From CALGLS01 sp047626155 (GTDB taxonomy: Bacteria > Bacteroidota > Bacteroidia > Chitinophagales > Saprospiraceae), in NCBI GenBank assembly GCA_047626155.1, contig JBLHRR010000111.1, forward strand, positions 1-18,608: 18,608 nt of DNA, read 5' to 3'. Position 1 is the first letter of the stretch; every line of letters starts with the position of its first letter. Position numbers and translations under genes: made by a program. The notes below the pieces were generated by a model. That model did no database searches. It was given only the letters and a program-made list of their open reading frames with translations, and was not told where the DNA came from. Positions 8,335 to 14,732 of this stretch are shown here, piece after piece.

Positions 8335-8371
8335 AAAACCTTCTAACGCGGAATCCACGTTAGGAGGTTTT
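8335..8371 (-). terminator. intrinsic terminator of the 193-residue TPR gene
   Basis: AAAACCT (8335-8341) pairs with AGGTTTT (8365-8371), then a T-G wobble, then CTAACG (8343-8348) with CGTTAG (8358-8363) around a 9-base loop. On the minus strand the hairpin is followed by a run of seven T. It sits about 35 bases after the stop of the minus-strand gene and is the best intrinsic terminator in the window. Confidence 0.8.
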
Positions 8372-8407
8372 GATTTTAACTTTCATTGCCATTTTGATTT
8401 AAAAAAC

Positions 8408-8989
8408 TTACTTTCTATATCCACCTCTACGTCTTCCCTGCATTCCGTGTTGATGTTTCTGCTGACCTCGGTTTGTTACCGCCTTCTCAAACTGCTTCAC
8501 CTGCTCTTTCAACTGCGGTTCCGTTACCTTCAATTTTTTCACCTTAGCCATAACCGCCTTTGTCTTGTTCCACTGATTTTTCTTAGCATATAAGTTAGCG
8601 AGTTGAACGAGGACCATTGCCGTTTCATTATCGGTAGGCAATTCCATTTCCTGAGCTTTGTTGAGCCACATTTCAGTTTGCTCATCGTCTCCTCTTTGCT
8701 GAGCCAGGGTGCCATTAATCATGTAGTAGAAAGCGCGGTTAGTTTTGTATAGTAAATTAGGGAAGAAAGTAAGCGCCAATCTTTTCTCCGCTCCTTCGAA
8801 ATCCGTTGTTTGTACCATGGCAGCGGTAGACTGTACCGTTCCAAGGAAAATATAACCAATAAGTAATCCCAAGCCTATAAGTAGAAAAGGGAAAGCATAC
8901 CAGAATCCAAAGGCAAAAGCAAGGGCAGTACCTCCTAAAAGACATAAAGCGATGAGTCCGAATCGTAAGTATATATTTATTGTAAACAT
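8408..8989 (-). CDS. small membrane protein with TPR-like domain and basic tail
   Basis: The 193-residue protein starts with two hydrophobic segments (about 9-29 and 31-51) forming a membrane hairpin. A helical TPR-like region follows (about 60-165: RAFYYMINGTLAQQRGDD, AMVLVQLANLYAKKNQWN), and then a strongly basic, Gly/Gln-rich tail (GRRRGGYRK). It is a paralogue of the 171-residue protein encoded at 9375-9890 on the same strand: both have the FGL start, two membrane segments, an AxxMx-(11-12)-AExR block, AFYYMI/AYYHFI and a closing K-x-E-KAV/MERAL helix. Function is unknown; such proteins may act as scaffolds at the inner membrane. A TACCTTTG promoter element lies 41 bases upstream and a strong terminator downstream, so it is probably its own transcription unit. 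Confidence 0.8.
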   Translation of the reverse strand: MFTINIYLRFGLIALCLLGGTALAFAFGFWYAFPFLLIGLGLLIGYIFLGTVQSTAAMVQTTDFEGAEKRLALTFFPNLLYKTNRAFYYMINGTLAQQRGDDEQTEMWLNKAQEMELPTDNETAMVLVQLANLYAKKNQWNKTKAVMAKVKKLKVTEPQLKEQVKQFEKAVTNRGQQKHQHGMQGRRRGGYRK

Positions 8990-9029
8990 GCGTGTTTATT
9001 ATTTTATTTGTGAGATTCTCAATCTATCG

Positions 9030-9037
9030 CAAAGGTA
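9030..9037 (-). promoter_or_regulatory. Bacteroidota -7 promoter element
   Basis: The minus strand reads TACCTTTG, an exact match to the Bacteroidota housekeeping -7 consensus TAnnTTTG. It lies 41 bases before the ATG of the 193-residue TPR gene and would give a leader of about 35 bases. No clear -33 TTG is found at the right spacing. Confidence 0.5.
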
Positions 9038-9149
9038 CAGTTTTCTGAGGAAAAGGTGGTGAGAGAGCTGGGCTCTTCGTAAAGCAATTACATTATGTTG
9101 TTTCAAACTCAAAAGTAGCCGCCAAATATTATAAGTTATTCTTTTATTG

Positions 9150-9174
9150 ATTCTTAGTGTAATACTTAGTGCAT
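9150..9174 (-). repeat. 25-bp repeat, right copy of an inverted pair
   Basis: Reverse complement of 7985-8009 with 23 of 25 matches (core TTAGTGTAATACTTAGTGCA). It lies upstream of the 193-residue TPR gene and, with the left copy, brackets it. Confidence 0.6.
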
Positions 9175-9284
9175 ATGCGAGCACATTTTAACCTGAGCTA
9201 ATAAAAAAATGTAACGGTCTCACACGATAAGAAGAAGACAGGAGTGAAGTCTCTGCACCATAGACTTTGATTGCCAACCACATT

Positions 9285-9310
9285 TTAAATCACGCAGAGC
9301 TCACAGAGCG
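9285..9310 (-). repeat. short CTCTG-type tandem repeat
   Basis: On the minus strand this reads as two near copies of GCTCTGTGA / GCTCTGCGTGA followed by TTTAA. It resembles intergenic CTCTGTG repeats known from many genomes; the attribution is from memory. Confidence 0.3.
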
Positions 9311-9336
9311 AAGGTACCTGAGTACCCGTATAACAA

Positions 9337-9365
9337 GATAGTGGGAAGTTAACGTTAACAGTTAA
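9337..9365 (+). repeat. 29-base dispersed repeat, copy A
   Basis: GATAGTGGGAAGTTAA followed by GTTAACAGTTAA matches 13020-13049 at about 26 of 29 positions. It includes the 12-bp palindrome GTTAACGTTAAC (9348-9359). In both places the repeat adjoins the stop codon of a minus-strand gene. Confidence 0.55.
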
Positions 9366-9374
9366 AGTTAAAAG

Positions 9375-9890
9375 TTACATAGCCAACGCCCGCTCCATCT
9401 CCACTATCTTATCCTTTAGCATCAAATCATTAAAAGGGAGGGCTTTTACCTGCTTCAAATACTTGGCGGCATCTTGCTTCCTGTCCTGTGCAAAGCAGAG
9501 GTGAGCCAGGTTCAAGGTTACCAGTGCTTTGTCGTTCACGGTACGTAAGCCGCGCTTCAGGGCGCCATCGAGGTGCTCCTCCGCTTCCGAGAATTCTTTG
9601 TTTTGTAAAGCTGCTATCCCTTTGATGAAATGATAATAAGCCTGATGACTTTTCAACAGCAAATCCGGCCGCTTTATTTCATCCATCATACGTTCAGCCT
9701 CTGCAATTTTTCCTTTTTTCATCATACTGAAAGCGGCCCATACATTGCCAAACAAAAAATGAGTAGACAATAACAACAATGCCGCTACATATAAATACCA
9801 AGCACTACCAATGCCTTGTTTAAAATGTAACACAACGCCAATAATGATAAATAATAAGACGAGGCCGAAGCGGGTGTTTCTTTGTAGCAT
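9375..9890 (-). CDS. small membrane protein with TPR-like domain (paralogue)
   Basis: The 171-residue protein has two N-terminal membrane segments (about 8-23 and 32-49) followed by a TPR-like helical domain: KSHQAYYHFIKGIAALQNKE with EAEEHLDGALKRG, then ALVTLNLAHLCFAQDRKQD with AAKYLKQVKAL. It aligns along its whole length with the 193-residue protein encoded at 8408-8989 but lacks that protein's basic tail. The two are probably an old tandem duplication. Function is unknown. There is no Shine-Dalgarno site and no TAnnTTTG element in the 60 bases before the start. It lies downstream of the methyltransferase gene on the same strand but is separated from it by a GC-rich hairpin cluster, so read-through is uncertain. 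Confidence 0.8.
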   Translation of the reverse strand: MLQRNTRFGLVLLFIIIGVVLHFKQGIGSAWYLYVAALLLLSTHFLFGNVWAAFSMMKKGKIAEAERMMDEIKRPDLLLKSHQAYYHFIKGIAALQNKEFSEAEEHLDGALKRGLRTVNDKALVTLNLAHLCFAQDRKQDAAKYLKQVKALPFNDLMLKDKIVEMERALAM

Positions 9891-9948
9891 GTTGTTGGGT
9901 GAATTGATTAAATAGTTGATTCGTTAATTAGTGCGCTTAACTCGCGAG

Positions 9949-9996
9949 GACTCTGGAGGAGTCAACCTCCAATTTGCCTGGAGTCGCAACTCCAGG
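9949..9996. repeat. cluster of GC-rich hairpins, REP-like
   Basis: Three alternative stems built from GGAG/CTCC words: GACTC/GAGTC (9949-9953 with 9959-9963), TGGAGG/CCTCCA (9954-9959 with 9966-9971) and the perfect 8-bp CCTGGAGT/ACTCCAGG with loop CGCA (9977-9984 with 9989-9996). It lies between two minus-strand genes and could act as a terminator or mRNA-stabilising element. The clustered form resembles REP/BIME elements and differs from the element at 8202. Confidence 0.55.
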
Positions 9997-10012
9997 TAAA
10001 ATGCCGTCGCGG

Positions 10013-10705
10013 TTACTCTTTATTACCCCCATTCAAAAATTCCTCCGTGCTCATCATCATCCAATTACCATTCGTCTCCACAAAGGTAGCATCTGGAAAA
10101 ACAACTTTAAACTGTTGTTCAAAAAAATGTTTTGCATTTACCCTATCCTGTTCGGAAAAAGCCAGATGATTATATAAGACGACTCCCTTCGTGGTCAATA
10201 GTTCTTTTAATTGCTCCAGAAAAGAAGCCCGCTGAAAATGTTCGGGAATTACATCGTCCAGGAAAATATCAACAGCGATGAGGTCGTATTGTTGGGAGCA
10301 CTGAAGCGTGAAGATGGAAGCATCCGTAGAAATGATTTCAATGTTGGATTCTAAGTCGGGGAGGGTGTACTTGCTAGCGAGGTAAACGATCTCCTCATCT
10401 ATTTCTACAGCGGTGTAGTTGTATTGTTTATTAAAAACTTTTTCCAGGATGATAGGGATACTTCCTAAACCCAGACCCAGCACTAAGACAGAGCTAATCT
10501 CTGCTTTTTCTAAATCCATTTTAGCAAAAGCGCCGGAAAAATTATCGTATAAGTCGCCATAAGAGTAAATGGCATTGGCGGTACTCAGTTGGTAGCGGCC
10601 ATTTTTCAAACTCACATAAAGGTGCGGGTTGTGTTCGCTCGAAGTACTTTCAATATGTAGTTCGAAGATATAACTTAGTAAGCGTTTCCAGAGTGGTGCT
10701 TTCAT
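10013..10705 (-). CDS. spermidine-synthase-fold SAM-dependent methyltransferase-like protein
   Basis: The 230-residue cytoplasmic protein has a Rossmann-type nucleotide site: VLVLGLGLGS (residues 73-82), the acidic loop VEID (100-103) and STDA (126-129). AVDIFLDDVIP (144-154) sits where spermidine synthases carry their catalytic Asp loop. Length and order fit the spermidine synthase/spermine synthase-like superfamily, but the polyamine site is not conserved enough to claim aminopropyl transfer, so a methyltransferase-like role is equally possible. Its ATG overlaps the stop codon of the GlmU-like gene as ATGA, so the two are almost certainly co-transcribed and translationally coupled. The pairing with a nucleotidyltransferase may be only transcriptional. 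Confidence 0.8.
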   Translation of the reverse strand: MKAPLWKRLLSYIFELHIESTSSEHNPHLYVSLKNGRYQLSTANAIYSYGDLYDNFSGAFAKMDLEKAEISSVLVLGLGLGSIPIILEKVFNKQYNYTAVEIDEEIVYLASKYTLPDLESNIEIISTDASIFTLQCSQQYDLIAVDIFLDDVIPEHFQRASFLEQLKELLTTKGVVLYNHLAFSEQDRVNAKHFFEQQFKVVFPDATFVETNGNWMMMSTEEFLNGGNKE

Positions 10706-11940
10706 GAGTCAGTAGTGTCAGTAGTGTCAGTGGTTACATTTTCCCAACGTCGAAAACGGCTGCTTTCTTCAAAGATGTGATTCAGAATTTGTTCCTCTAC
10801 CTCGTCAAAAGTTTTGTTTCGGCGAGCCATAACGATCTTTGCGGTCTCAAAAGCCTTGTTGGCCTTATAGGTGCTGAATCCGGAAGCGCCGCCCCAGGCA
10901 AAGCTGGGTATGAAGGCCCTTGGAAAACCACTGCCAAAAACATTTGCGGAAACGCCAACTACAGTTGCGGTATTAAACATGGTATTAATGCCACATTTGG
11001 AATGATCACCCATGATAAGGCCACAAAAGGTCGAGCCCGTTTTTGCAAAAGACTCAGTAGGGTAGTCCCAGACCCGAACTTCTGTATAGTTGTTTTTTAA
11101 ATTAGAGGAATTGGTACCGGCACCCAGGTTGCACCATTCTCCTAACACTGCATTTCCGAGGTAGCCATCATGGCCTTTACTGGAATAACCTGTTACTACA
11201 ATATTATTGACTTCACCGCCGATTTTGGAGTAAGGCCCGATGGTGGTTGGACCATAAACCTTGGCGCCCAGTTTCAATTGTGCTCCTTCGCAAAGAGCTA
11301 ATCCACCGCGTACCATACATCCTTCCATGATCTCGGCATTCTTTCCGATATAAATGGGGCCGTTTTTAGTATTTAAAACAGAAGCTTCTACAGTCGCTCC
11401 TTCTTCCAGGAAAATTAAATTAGGATCACCGATTACCGTGTTGGTGTCAGAAAGAGGTTGTGACTGACGGCCATTAGTTAATAGCTCAAAATCATCTTTT
11501 AAGGCGTCTCCATTTTTAGAAAAAATATCCCAGAGGTTGTTGATTTGAACGAAAGGGGTTTCTCCAATTTCGAAGCCAGCTAACTCCTCAATCTCTTCTT
11601 CGTGCATTAGTCGGTGAAACTGTTTTTCGTTTAGTCGGGCGGCTACGAGGCTTTCATTATGTAGCAATGCTTCATTCGATTCCAATTGACTGATCAGGCG
11701 AACCATCTCAGCGGTTGGTAACACGGAGCCATTAATGACAAAGTTGTCTTCTCCAATGTTGATTGGATATTTTTGTGACAAATAGTCCTGTGTAATAAAA
11801 GAAGCTTGTGCATTTAAAAGCTTTTCCCACTTTTCACGGATGCGAAGAATACCTATTCTAAGTTCGCAAATTGGGCGAGTGTAGGTGAGTGGAAGAAGAT
11901 GGTCTCTACGGTCGTTGTCAAAAAGAATGACGTTGTTCAT
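10702..11940 (-). CDS. GlmU-like sugar-phosphate nucleotidyltransferase/acetyltransferase, Bacteroidota type
   Basis: Probable cytoplasmic enzyme making an activated amino sugar, perhaps UDP-GlcNAc for wall and envelope synthesis. It matches what I know of the alternative bacterial GlmU family (TIGR03991). The N-terminal half begins NNVILFDNDRRDHLLPLTYT with TRPICELRIGI, the family's nucleotidyltransferase signature. The C-terminal half (about 175-345) is a left-handed beta-helix of hexapeptide repeats (IYIGKNAEI, LKLGAKVYG, TTIGPYSKIGG), with the acetyltransferase-like LGEWCNLGAGTNSSNLKNNY at 266-285. At 412 residues the length is normal. The last residues are a Thr-Asp repeat (TTDTTDTTDS) ending in the ATGA overlap with the next gene. 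It follows the DUF4835 gene by 120 bases. Substrate assignment is from family knowledge only. Confidence 0.87.
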   Translation of the reverse strand: MNNVILFDNDRRDHLLPLTYTRPICELRIGILRIREKWEKLLNAQASFITQDYLSQKYPINIGEDNFVINGSVLPTAEMVRLISQLESNEALLHNESLVAARLNEKQFHRLMHEEEIEELAGFEIGETPFVQINNLWDIFSKNGDALKDDFELLTNGRQSQPLSDTNTVIGDPNLIFLEEGATVEASVLNTKNGPIYIGKNAEIMEGCMVRGGLALCEGAQLKLGAKVYGPTTIGPYSKIGGEVNNIVVTGYSSKGHDGYLGNAVLGEWCNLGAGTNSSNLKNNYTEVRVWDYPTESFAKTGSTFCGLIMGDHSKCGINTMFNTATVVGVSANVFGSGFPRAFIPSFAWGGASGFSTYKANKAFETAKIVMARRNKTFDEVEEQILNHIFEESSRFRRWENVTTDTTDTTDS

Positions 11941-12060
11941 CGTTTCAATGAGTGGATTGGTAAATTAATTTTCTTCTTTGAAGAATTATAAAAACAAGGA
12001 ATTCGTCAAAGAACCTTAAACCTTTACGCGAATCTAAAGATATAATGATTAAAAACCAAC

Positions 12061-12972
12061 TTACCTCCCTATCGTTCTATACTTATTTGAGTTGGCAGGA
12101 TCCATTCTGCCCATTACTTTTTGTACCAGTGCTTTTTGCTGAGAAGTTCCTTCTTTGAAAACTTCAATAATTTCACTGGATTTTGCATCAGCAAACATGG
12201 TAACCAGCATAGAATTGGCCTGTGCCTTGTTGACTTTTCCAACAGCTTCTATTGCTTTTAACATCACGTTTTTCCCGGTTTCTACATCTTCATGCATGGT
12301 ATCTAGACCTAAGCGATGGTAATCATAGAGGGACTGGCGGATCGGACGCATTCTTGGGTTTAGCAAATTTTCAATGACCCAATATCTATTTTGATTGCCA
12401 TCTAAAGAACGCCACCCCCTATATTTTGAAGTTAGGTTGTTTGGGACGATGTTGACAATGTCATTCGCAGCCTGGAAATAGTCATCTCCACCAAAAGGGG
12501 AGAAAGTGTCGAAGTCCATTCCGATGATGACGTAAGCATAAAAGGAAAGAACAGAAGATAGATTATCAATAAATAAGTTTTCTGAGAATTGGACCGGCTG
12601 AAATGGTTCGTATGTAAACTGAACACCTTTATCCACATTAGAAACCACTACACTTTGGTAATCACCACCATAAACAGGTCTGCTGGATTGAATGATAAGA
12701 TCTCCTTTAAATTCATTGGCGGACAATTCATCAGTAATGTTGAGTGATATGTTTACCTGTATGCGTTCTTCCGGCTCATATTGCACATCGGTCCACTGTT
12801 GAGTATTTAAGAATTCGGTCATGGCCACCTCCAGTTGTTTAAAAATCTGAGGATCAGTTGTTTGTAGTAAAGGTGTATTAATGGTAATTGTTGCCTGTAG
12901 TTCCTGTGCTTGTAAGCCGTGGAAAGAGGTCATGAAAATTAAAGCGAGGAAAAATGTGAAATACCTTTTCAT
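12061..12972 (-). CDS. DUF4835 family exported protein (PorD-like)
   Basis: The 303-residue secreted protein starts with a signal peptide (MKRYFTFFLALIFMTSF, cleavage after LQAQ near residue 23). The mature part matches the DUF4835 family: early ELQATITINTPL, central FSENLFIDNLSSVLSFYAYV, then GMDFDTFSPFGGDDYFQAAN and NRYWVIENLLNPRMRPIRQ. The family is confined to Bacteroidota, and some annotations call it PorD and link it to type IX secretion; I treat that as likely but not shown here. Gene order after coaBC is the usual one. It probably acts in the periplasm or at the outer membrane. Spacing to coaBC is 59 bases, consistent with an operon. Confidence 0.88.
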   Translation of the reverse strand: MKRYFTFFLALIFMTSFHGLQAQELQATITINTPLLQTTDPQIFKQLEVAMTEFLNTQQWTDVQYEPEERIQVNISLNITDELSANEFKGDLIIQSSRPVYGGDYQSVVVSNVDKGVQFTYEPFQPVQFSENLFIDNLSSVLSFYAYVIIGMDFDTFSPFGGDDYFQAANDIVNIVPNNLTSKYRGWRSLDGNQNRYWVIENLLNPRMRPIRQSLYDYHRLGLDTMHEDVETGKNVMLKAIEAVGKVNKAQANSMLVTMFADAKSSEIIEVFKEGTSQQKALVQKVMGRMDPANSNKYRTIGR

Positions 12973-13019
12973 ATCTTGATGTTTTTTGTAACTGTTCAGC
13001 CGTATGTATTTTCTAATAC

Positions 13020-13049
13020 GATAGTAGGAAGTTAATAGTTAGCAGTTAA
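13020..13049 (+). repeat. 29-base dispersed repeat, copy B
   Basis: GATAGTAGGAAGTTAA followed by GTTAGCAGTTAA is a near copy of 9337-9365. It overlaps the last codons and stop of coaBC, so the repeat has become part of the reading frame. Confidence 0.55.
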
Positions 13050-14234
13050 TACAATTTCTTCCACGATATCCACCGCCACTTCTACCTTAGTTTTTAACTC
13101 AAATTCTTTAATCTTATTGTTTTGACCAACGATAGTGATCTTATTGGTGTTGTGTTGAAAGCCGGCCCCTTTGTCTTGTAAGGAATTGAGGACTATGAAG
13201 TCAAAGTTCTTTCGTTCCAACTTTCCTTTGGCATTCTCCACTTCATTATTGGTCTCCAATGCAAAGCCAATGAGGAGTTGTCCTTTCTTTTTGGTCTTTC
13301 CGAGGGTAGCGGCAATATCGGTGGTTCGTTCCAGATCAATGGAAAGATCGTTACCTGATTTTTTTATTTTTTCAGTTGAAATTGTTTTCGGACGATAATC
13401 CGCCACGGCAGCAGCCAAAACACTAATGTCTGTTGTTGGAAAAACTGTAGCGCAAGCTTCATACATCTCTTGTGCAGAACGAATGCGGATGACATTAATA
13501 TTCTCGTTTTCTATTTCTTCTTTGGAAGGCCCCAACACTAGTGTTACAGCAGCGCCTTTATTAGCTAATTCTTCTGCAATCGCAATTCCCATTTTGCCAG
13601 AGGAATGGTTTCCAATGAATCGAACAGGATCGAGGGATTCATAAGTAGGGCCGGCGGTGACTAGCGCCGTTTTTCCTTTTAGGCTTTGTGCTTTTGCAAA
13701 GTAGTTCGACAAGGTTTGCACGATGTCTTCGGGTTCCGCCATTCTACCGTCTCCACTAAGACCACTGGCTAGTTCTCCATGACCAACGGGTATTAATTTG
13801 TTTCCAAAAGATTGTAAACGTTTTACGTTGTCTAAAGTTGCCGGATGTTTCCACATATCGAGATCCATAGCGGGAGCAAAGAAGACCGGGCATTTTGCGG
13901 AAAGGTACGTGGCTACAATGATGCTGTCGCAAATGCCATGTGCCATTTTCGACAATGTAGTTGCAGTCGCAGGAGCAACGAGCATAACATCAGCCCATAG
14001 TCCCATTTCGACATGGTTGTTCCAACTGTCTTCTGCACTTACAGAAGTGAAAACATTTTTTTTGGAAAGAGTAGCTAAGGTAAGCGGTGTGATAAAGTCA
14101 GTAGCCGCTGGCGTCATGACGATTTGAACTTCGGCGCCTGCTTTTATCAATAGCCTGGTGAGAAAGGCCGATTTGTAAGCTGCGATACTACCGGTGATAC
14201 CGAGTAGAATTTTTTTACCACTTAATCCGTGCAT
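13032..14234 (-). CDS. coaBC: bifunctional phosphopantothenoylcysteine decarboxylase / phosphopantothenate-cysteine ligase
   Basis: Catalyses two steps of coenzyme A synthesis from 4'-phosphopantothenate. The flavin-dependent decarboxylase domain (about 1-180) shows GITGSIAAYK, the catalytic His74 in NNHVEMGLWAD, PATATT and PAMDLDMW (121-128). The ligase domain (about 186-400) shows LVTAGPTYESLDPVRFIGNH, AAVADYRP, the Lys-rich KIKK (289-292) and IGFALET. I start at the ATG at 14234 (400 residues, the usual length) because CTTTGCGCC just before it resembles the promoter-start junction of bamD. An upstream in-frame ATG at 14285 would add 17 atypical residues. In the decarboxylase, the Asn of PxMNxxMW is Asp124 and the position of E. 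coli Cys158 is Ser157, probably lineage features. It lies in the block between rpoZ and the DUF4835 gene. Confidence 0.95.
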   Translation of the reverse strand: MHGLSGKKILLGITGSIAAYKSAFLTRLLIKAGAEVQIVMTPAATDFITPLTLATLSKKNVFTSVSAEDSWNNHVEMGLWADVMLVAPATATTLSKMAHGICDSIIVATYLSAKCPVFFAPAMDLDMWKHPATLDNVKRLQSFGNKLIPVGHGELASGLSGDGRMAEPEDIVQTLSNYFAKAQSLKGKTALVTAGPTYESLDPVRFIGNHSSGKMGIAIAEELANKGAAVTLVLGPSKEEIENENINVIRIRSAQEMYEACATVFPTTDISVLAAAVADYRPKTISTEKIKKSGNDLSIDLERTTDIAATLGKTKKKGQLLIGFALETNNEVENAKGKLERKNFDFIVLNSLQDKGAGFQHNTNKITIVGQNNKIKEFELKTKVEVAVDIVEEIVLTANY

Positions 14235-14238
14235 GGCG

Positions 14239-14246
14239 CAAAGGGA
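14239..14246 (-). promoter_or_regulatory. possible internal -7 element before coaBC
   Basis: The minus strand reads TCCCTTTG, one base off TAnnTTTG, ending four bases before the ATG at 14234. Together with the near identity to the bamD start region (CTTTGCGC then ATG), it suggests a near-leaderless start for coaBC. No -33 element is seen. Confidence 0.3.
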
Positions 14247-14345
14247 TGAGTTGATGTTAAATAAGTAACCATTGACTTTCTTCACGATGTTTTGTAGACG
14301 GTGAGAAGAAAGTCAATGGTTAAGGTTTGATGAGGTGATTAACAG

Positions 14346-14684
14346 TTAAAACTGTTTATTCTCATCTTTATACCGGTAGTGGATATCGCCACGGAGGTAT
14401 TCATCGGTAGCAATCAGAACAGGGTTTGGTAACCGTTCGTAGAATTTAGAGATTTCGATTTGCTCTTTGTTCTCGTGAATTTCTTCGATGGTTTCAGAAT
14501 TGACGGCAAATTCTTCTAATTTGGTGTGCAACTCGTGCTTCAAATCAACGGAAATTTGTCTCGCTCTTTTTGAGATGACTGCCAATGATTCGTAAATGTT
14601 ACCAGTATTTTTTACCAATTCTTTTACGTCACGTGCTTGAACGTTAGGTTCTAAACCTTGAACTTGCGATTTGATATCTGTCAT
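14346..14684 (-). CDS. rpoZ: DNA-directed RNA polymerase omega subunit
   Basis: The 112-residue protein is small, soluble and helical. GNIYESLAVISKRARQISVDL (around 28-48) is the conserved omega/Rpb6 segment that contacts the C-terminal tail of beta-prime. The acidic N-terminus and the C-terminal extension through FYERLPNPVLIATDEYL are typical of the Bacteroidota omega form. It helps assemble and stabilise RNA polymerase. It lies 48 bases after bamD and about 110 bases before the preferred coaBC start; this gene order is standard in the phylum and supports the call. No separate promoter is evident. Confidence 0.9.
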   Translation of the reverse strand: MTDIKSQVQGLEPNVQARDVKELVKNTGNIYESLAVISKRARQISVDLKHELHTKLEEFAVNSETIEEIHENKEQIEISKFYERLPNPVLIATDEYLRGDIHYRYKDENKQF

Positions 14685-14732
14685 TTAATGATAAGTTTAA
14701 AGGAAGAAGTTAAATTGTGTATAATCTCTTAC

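Larger units (their letters stand above)
7764..8407. other. 644-base intergenic region rich in inverted repeats
   Basis: I see no credible gene here on either strand. Between the lnt stop and the convergent TPR gene lie, in order, an imperfect palindrome (7828-7994), one copy of a 25-bp repeat found again inverted at 9150 (7985-8009), a second imperfect palindrome (8004-8105), a REP-like element (8202-8254) and a strong minus-strand terminator (8335-8371). All are listed separately. Confidence 0.7.
8990..9374. other. 385-base gap between the two TPR paralogues
   Basis: No credible gene is seen. The gap contains the -7 promoter element of the downstream TPR gene (9030-9037), the right copy of the 25-bp inverted repeat (9150-9174), a CTCTG-type short repeat (9285-9310) and a 29-base dispersed repeat (9337-9365) next to the stop codon of the second TPR gene. 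Confidence 0.65.

Noticed and set aside
8324..8593. Plus-strand ORF overlapping the TPR gene and its terminator
   Set aside because: It is antisense to a better gene and reads through the terminator hairpin; the composition (Leu/His/Ser runs) is that of a shadow frame.
8200..9180. CRISPR-like array
   Set aside because: The repeats are inverted pairs and single dispersed copies with no regular spacers, and no cas gene is present.
10777..11100. Plus-strand ORF of 107 codons within the GlmU-like gene
   Set aside because: Antisense to a clear beta-helix domain with recognisable motifs; no family resemblance of its own.
14235..14285. Upstream ATG of coaBC, 17 extra codons
   Set aside because: The extra residues are not typical of the family, the shorter form has the usual 400 residues, and a promoter-like CTTTGCGCC sits before 14234.
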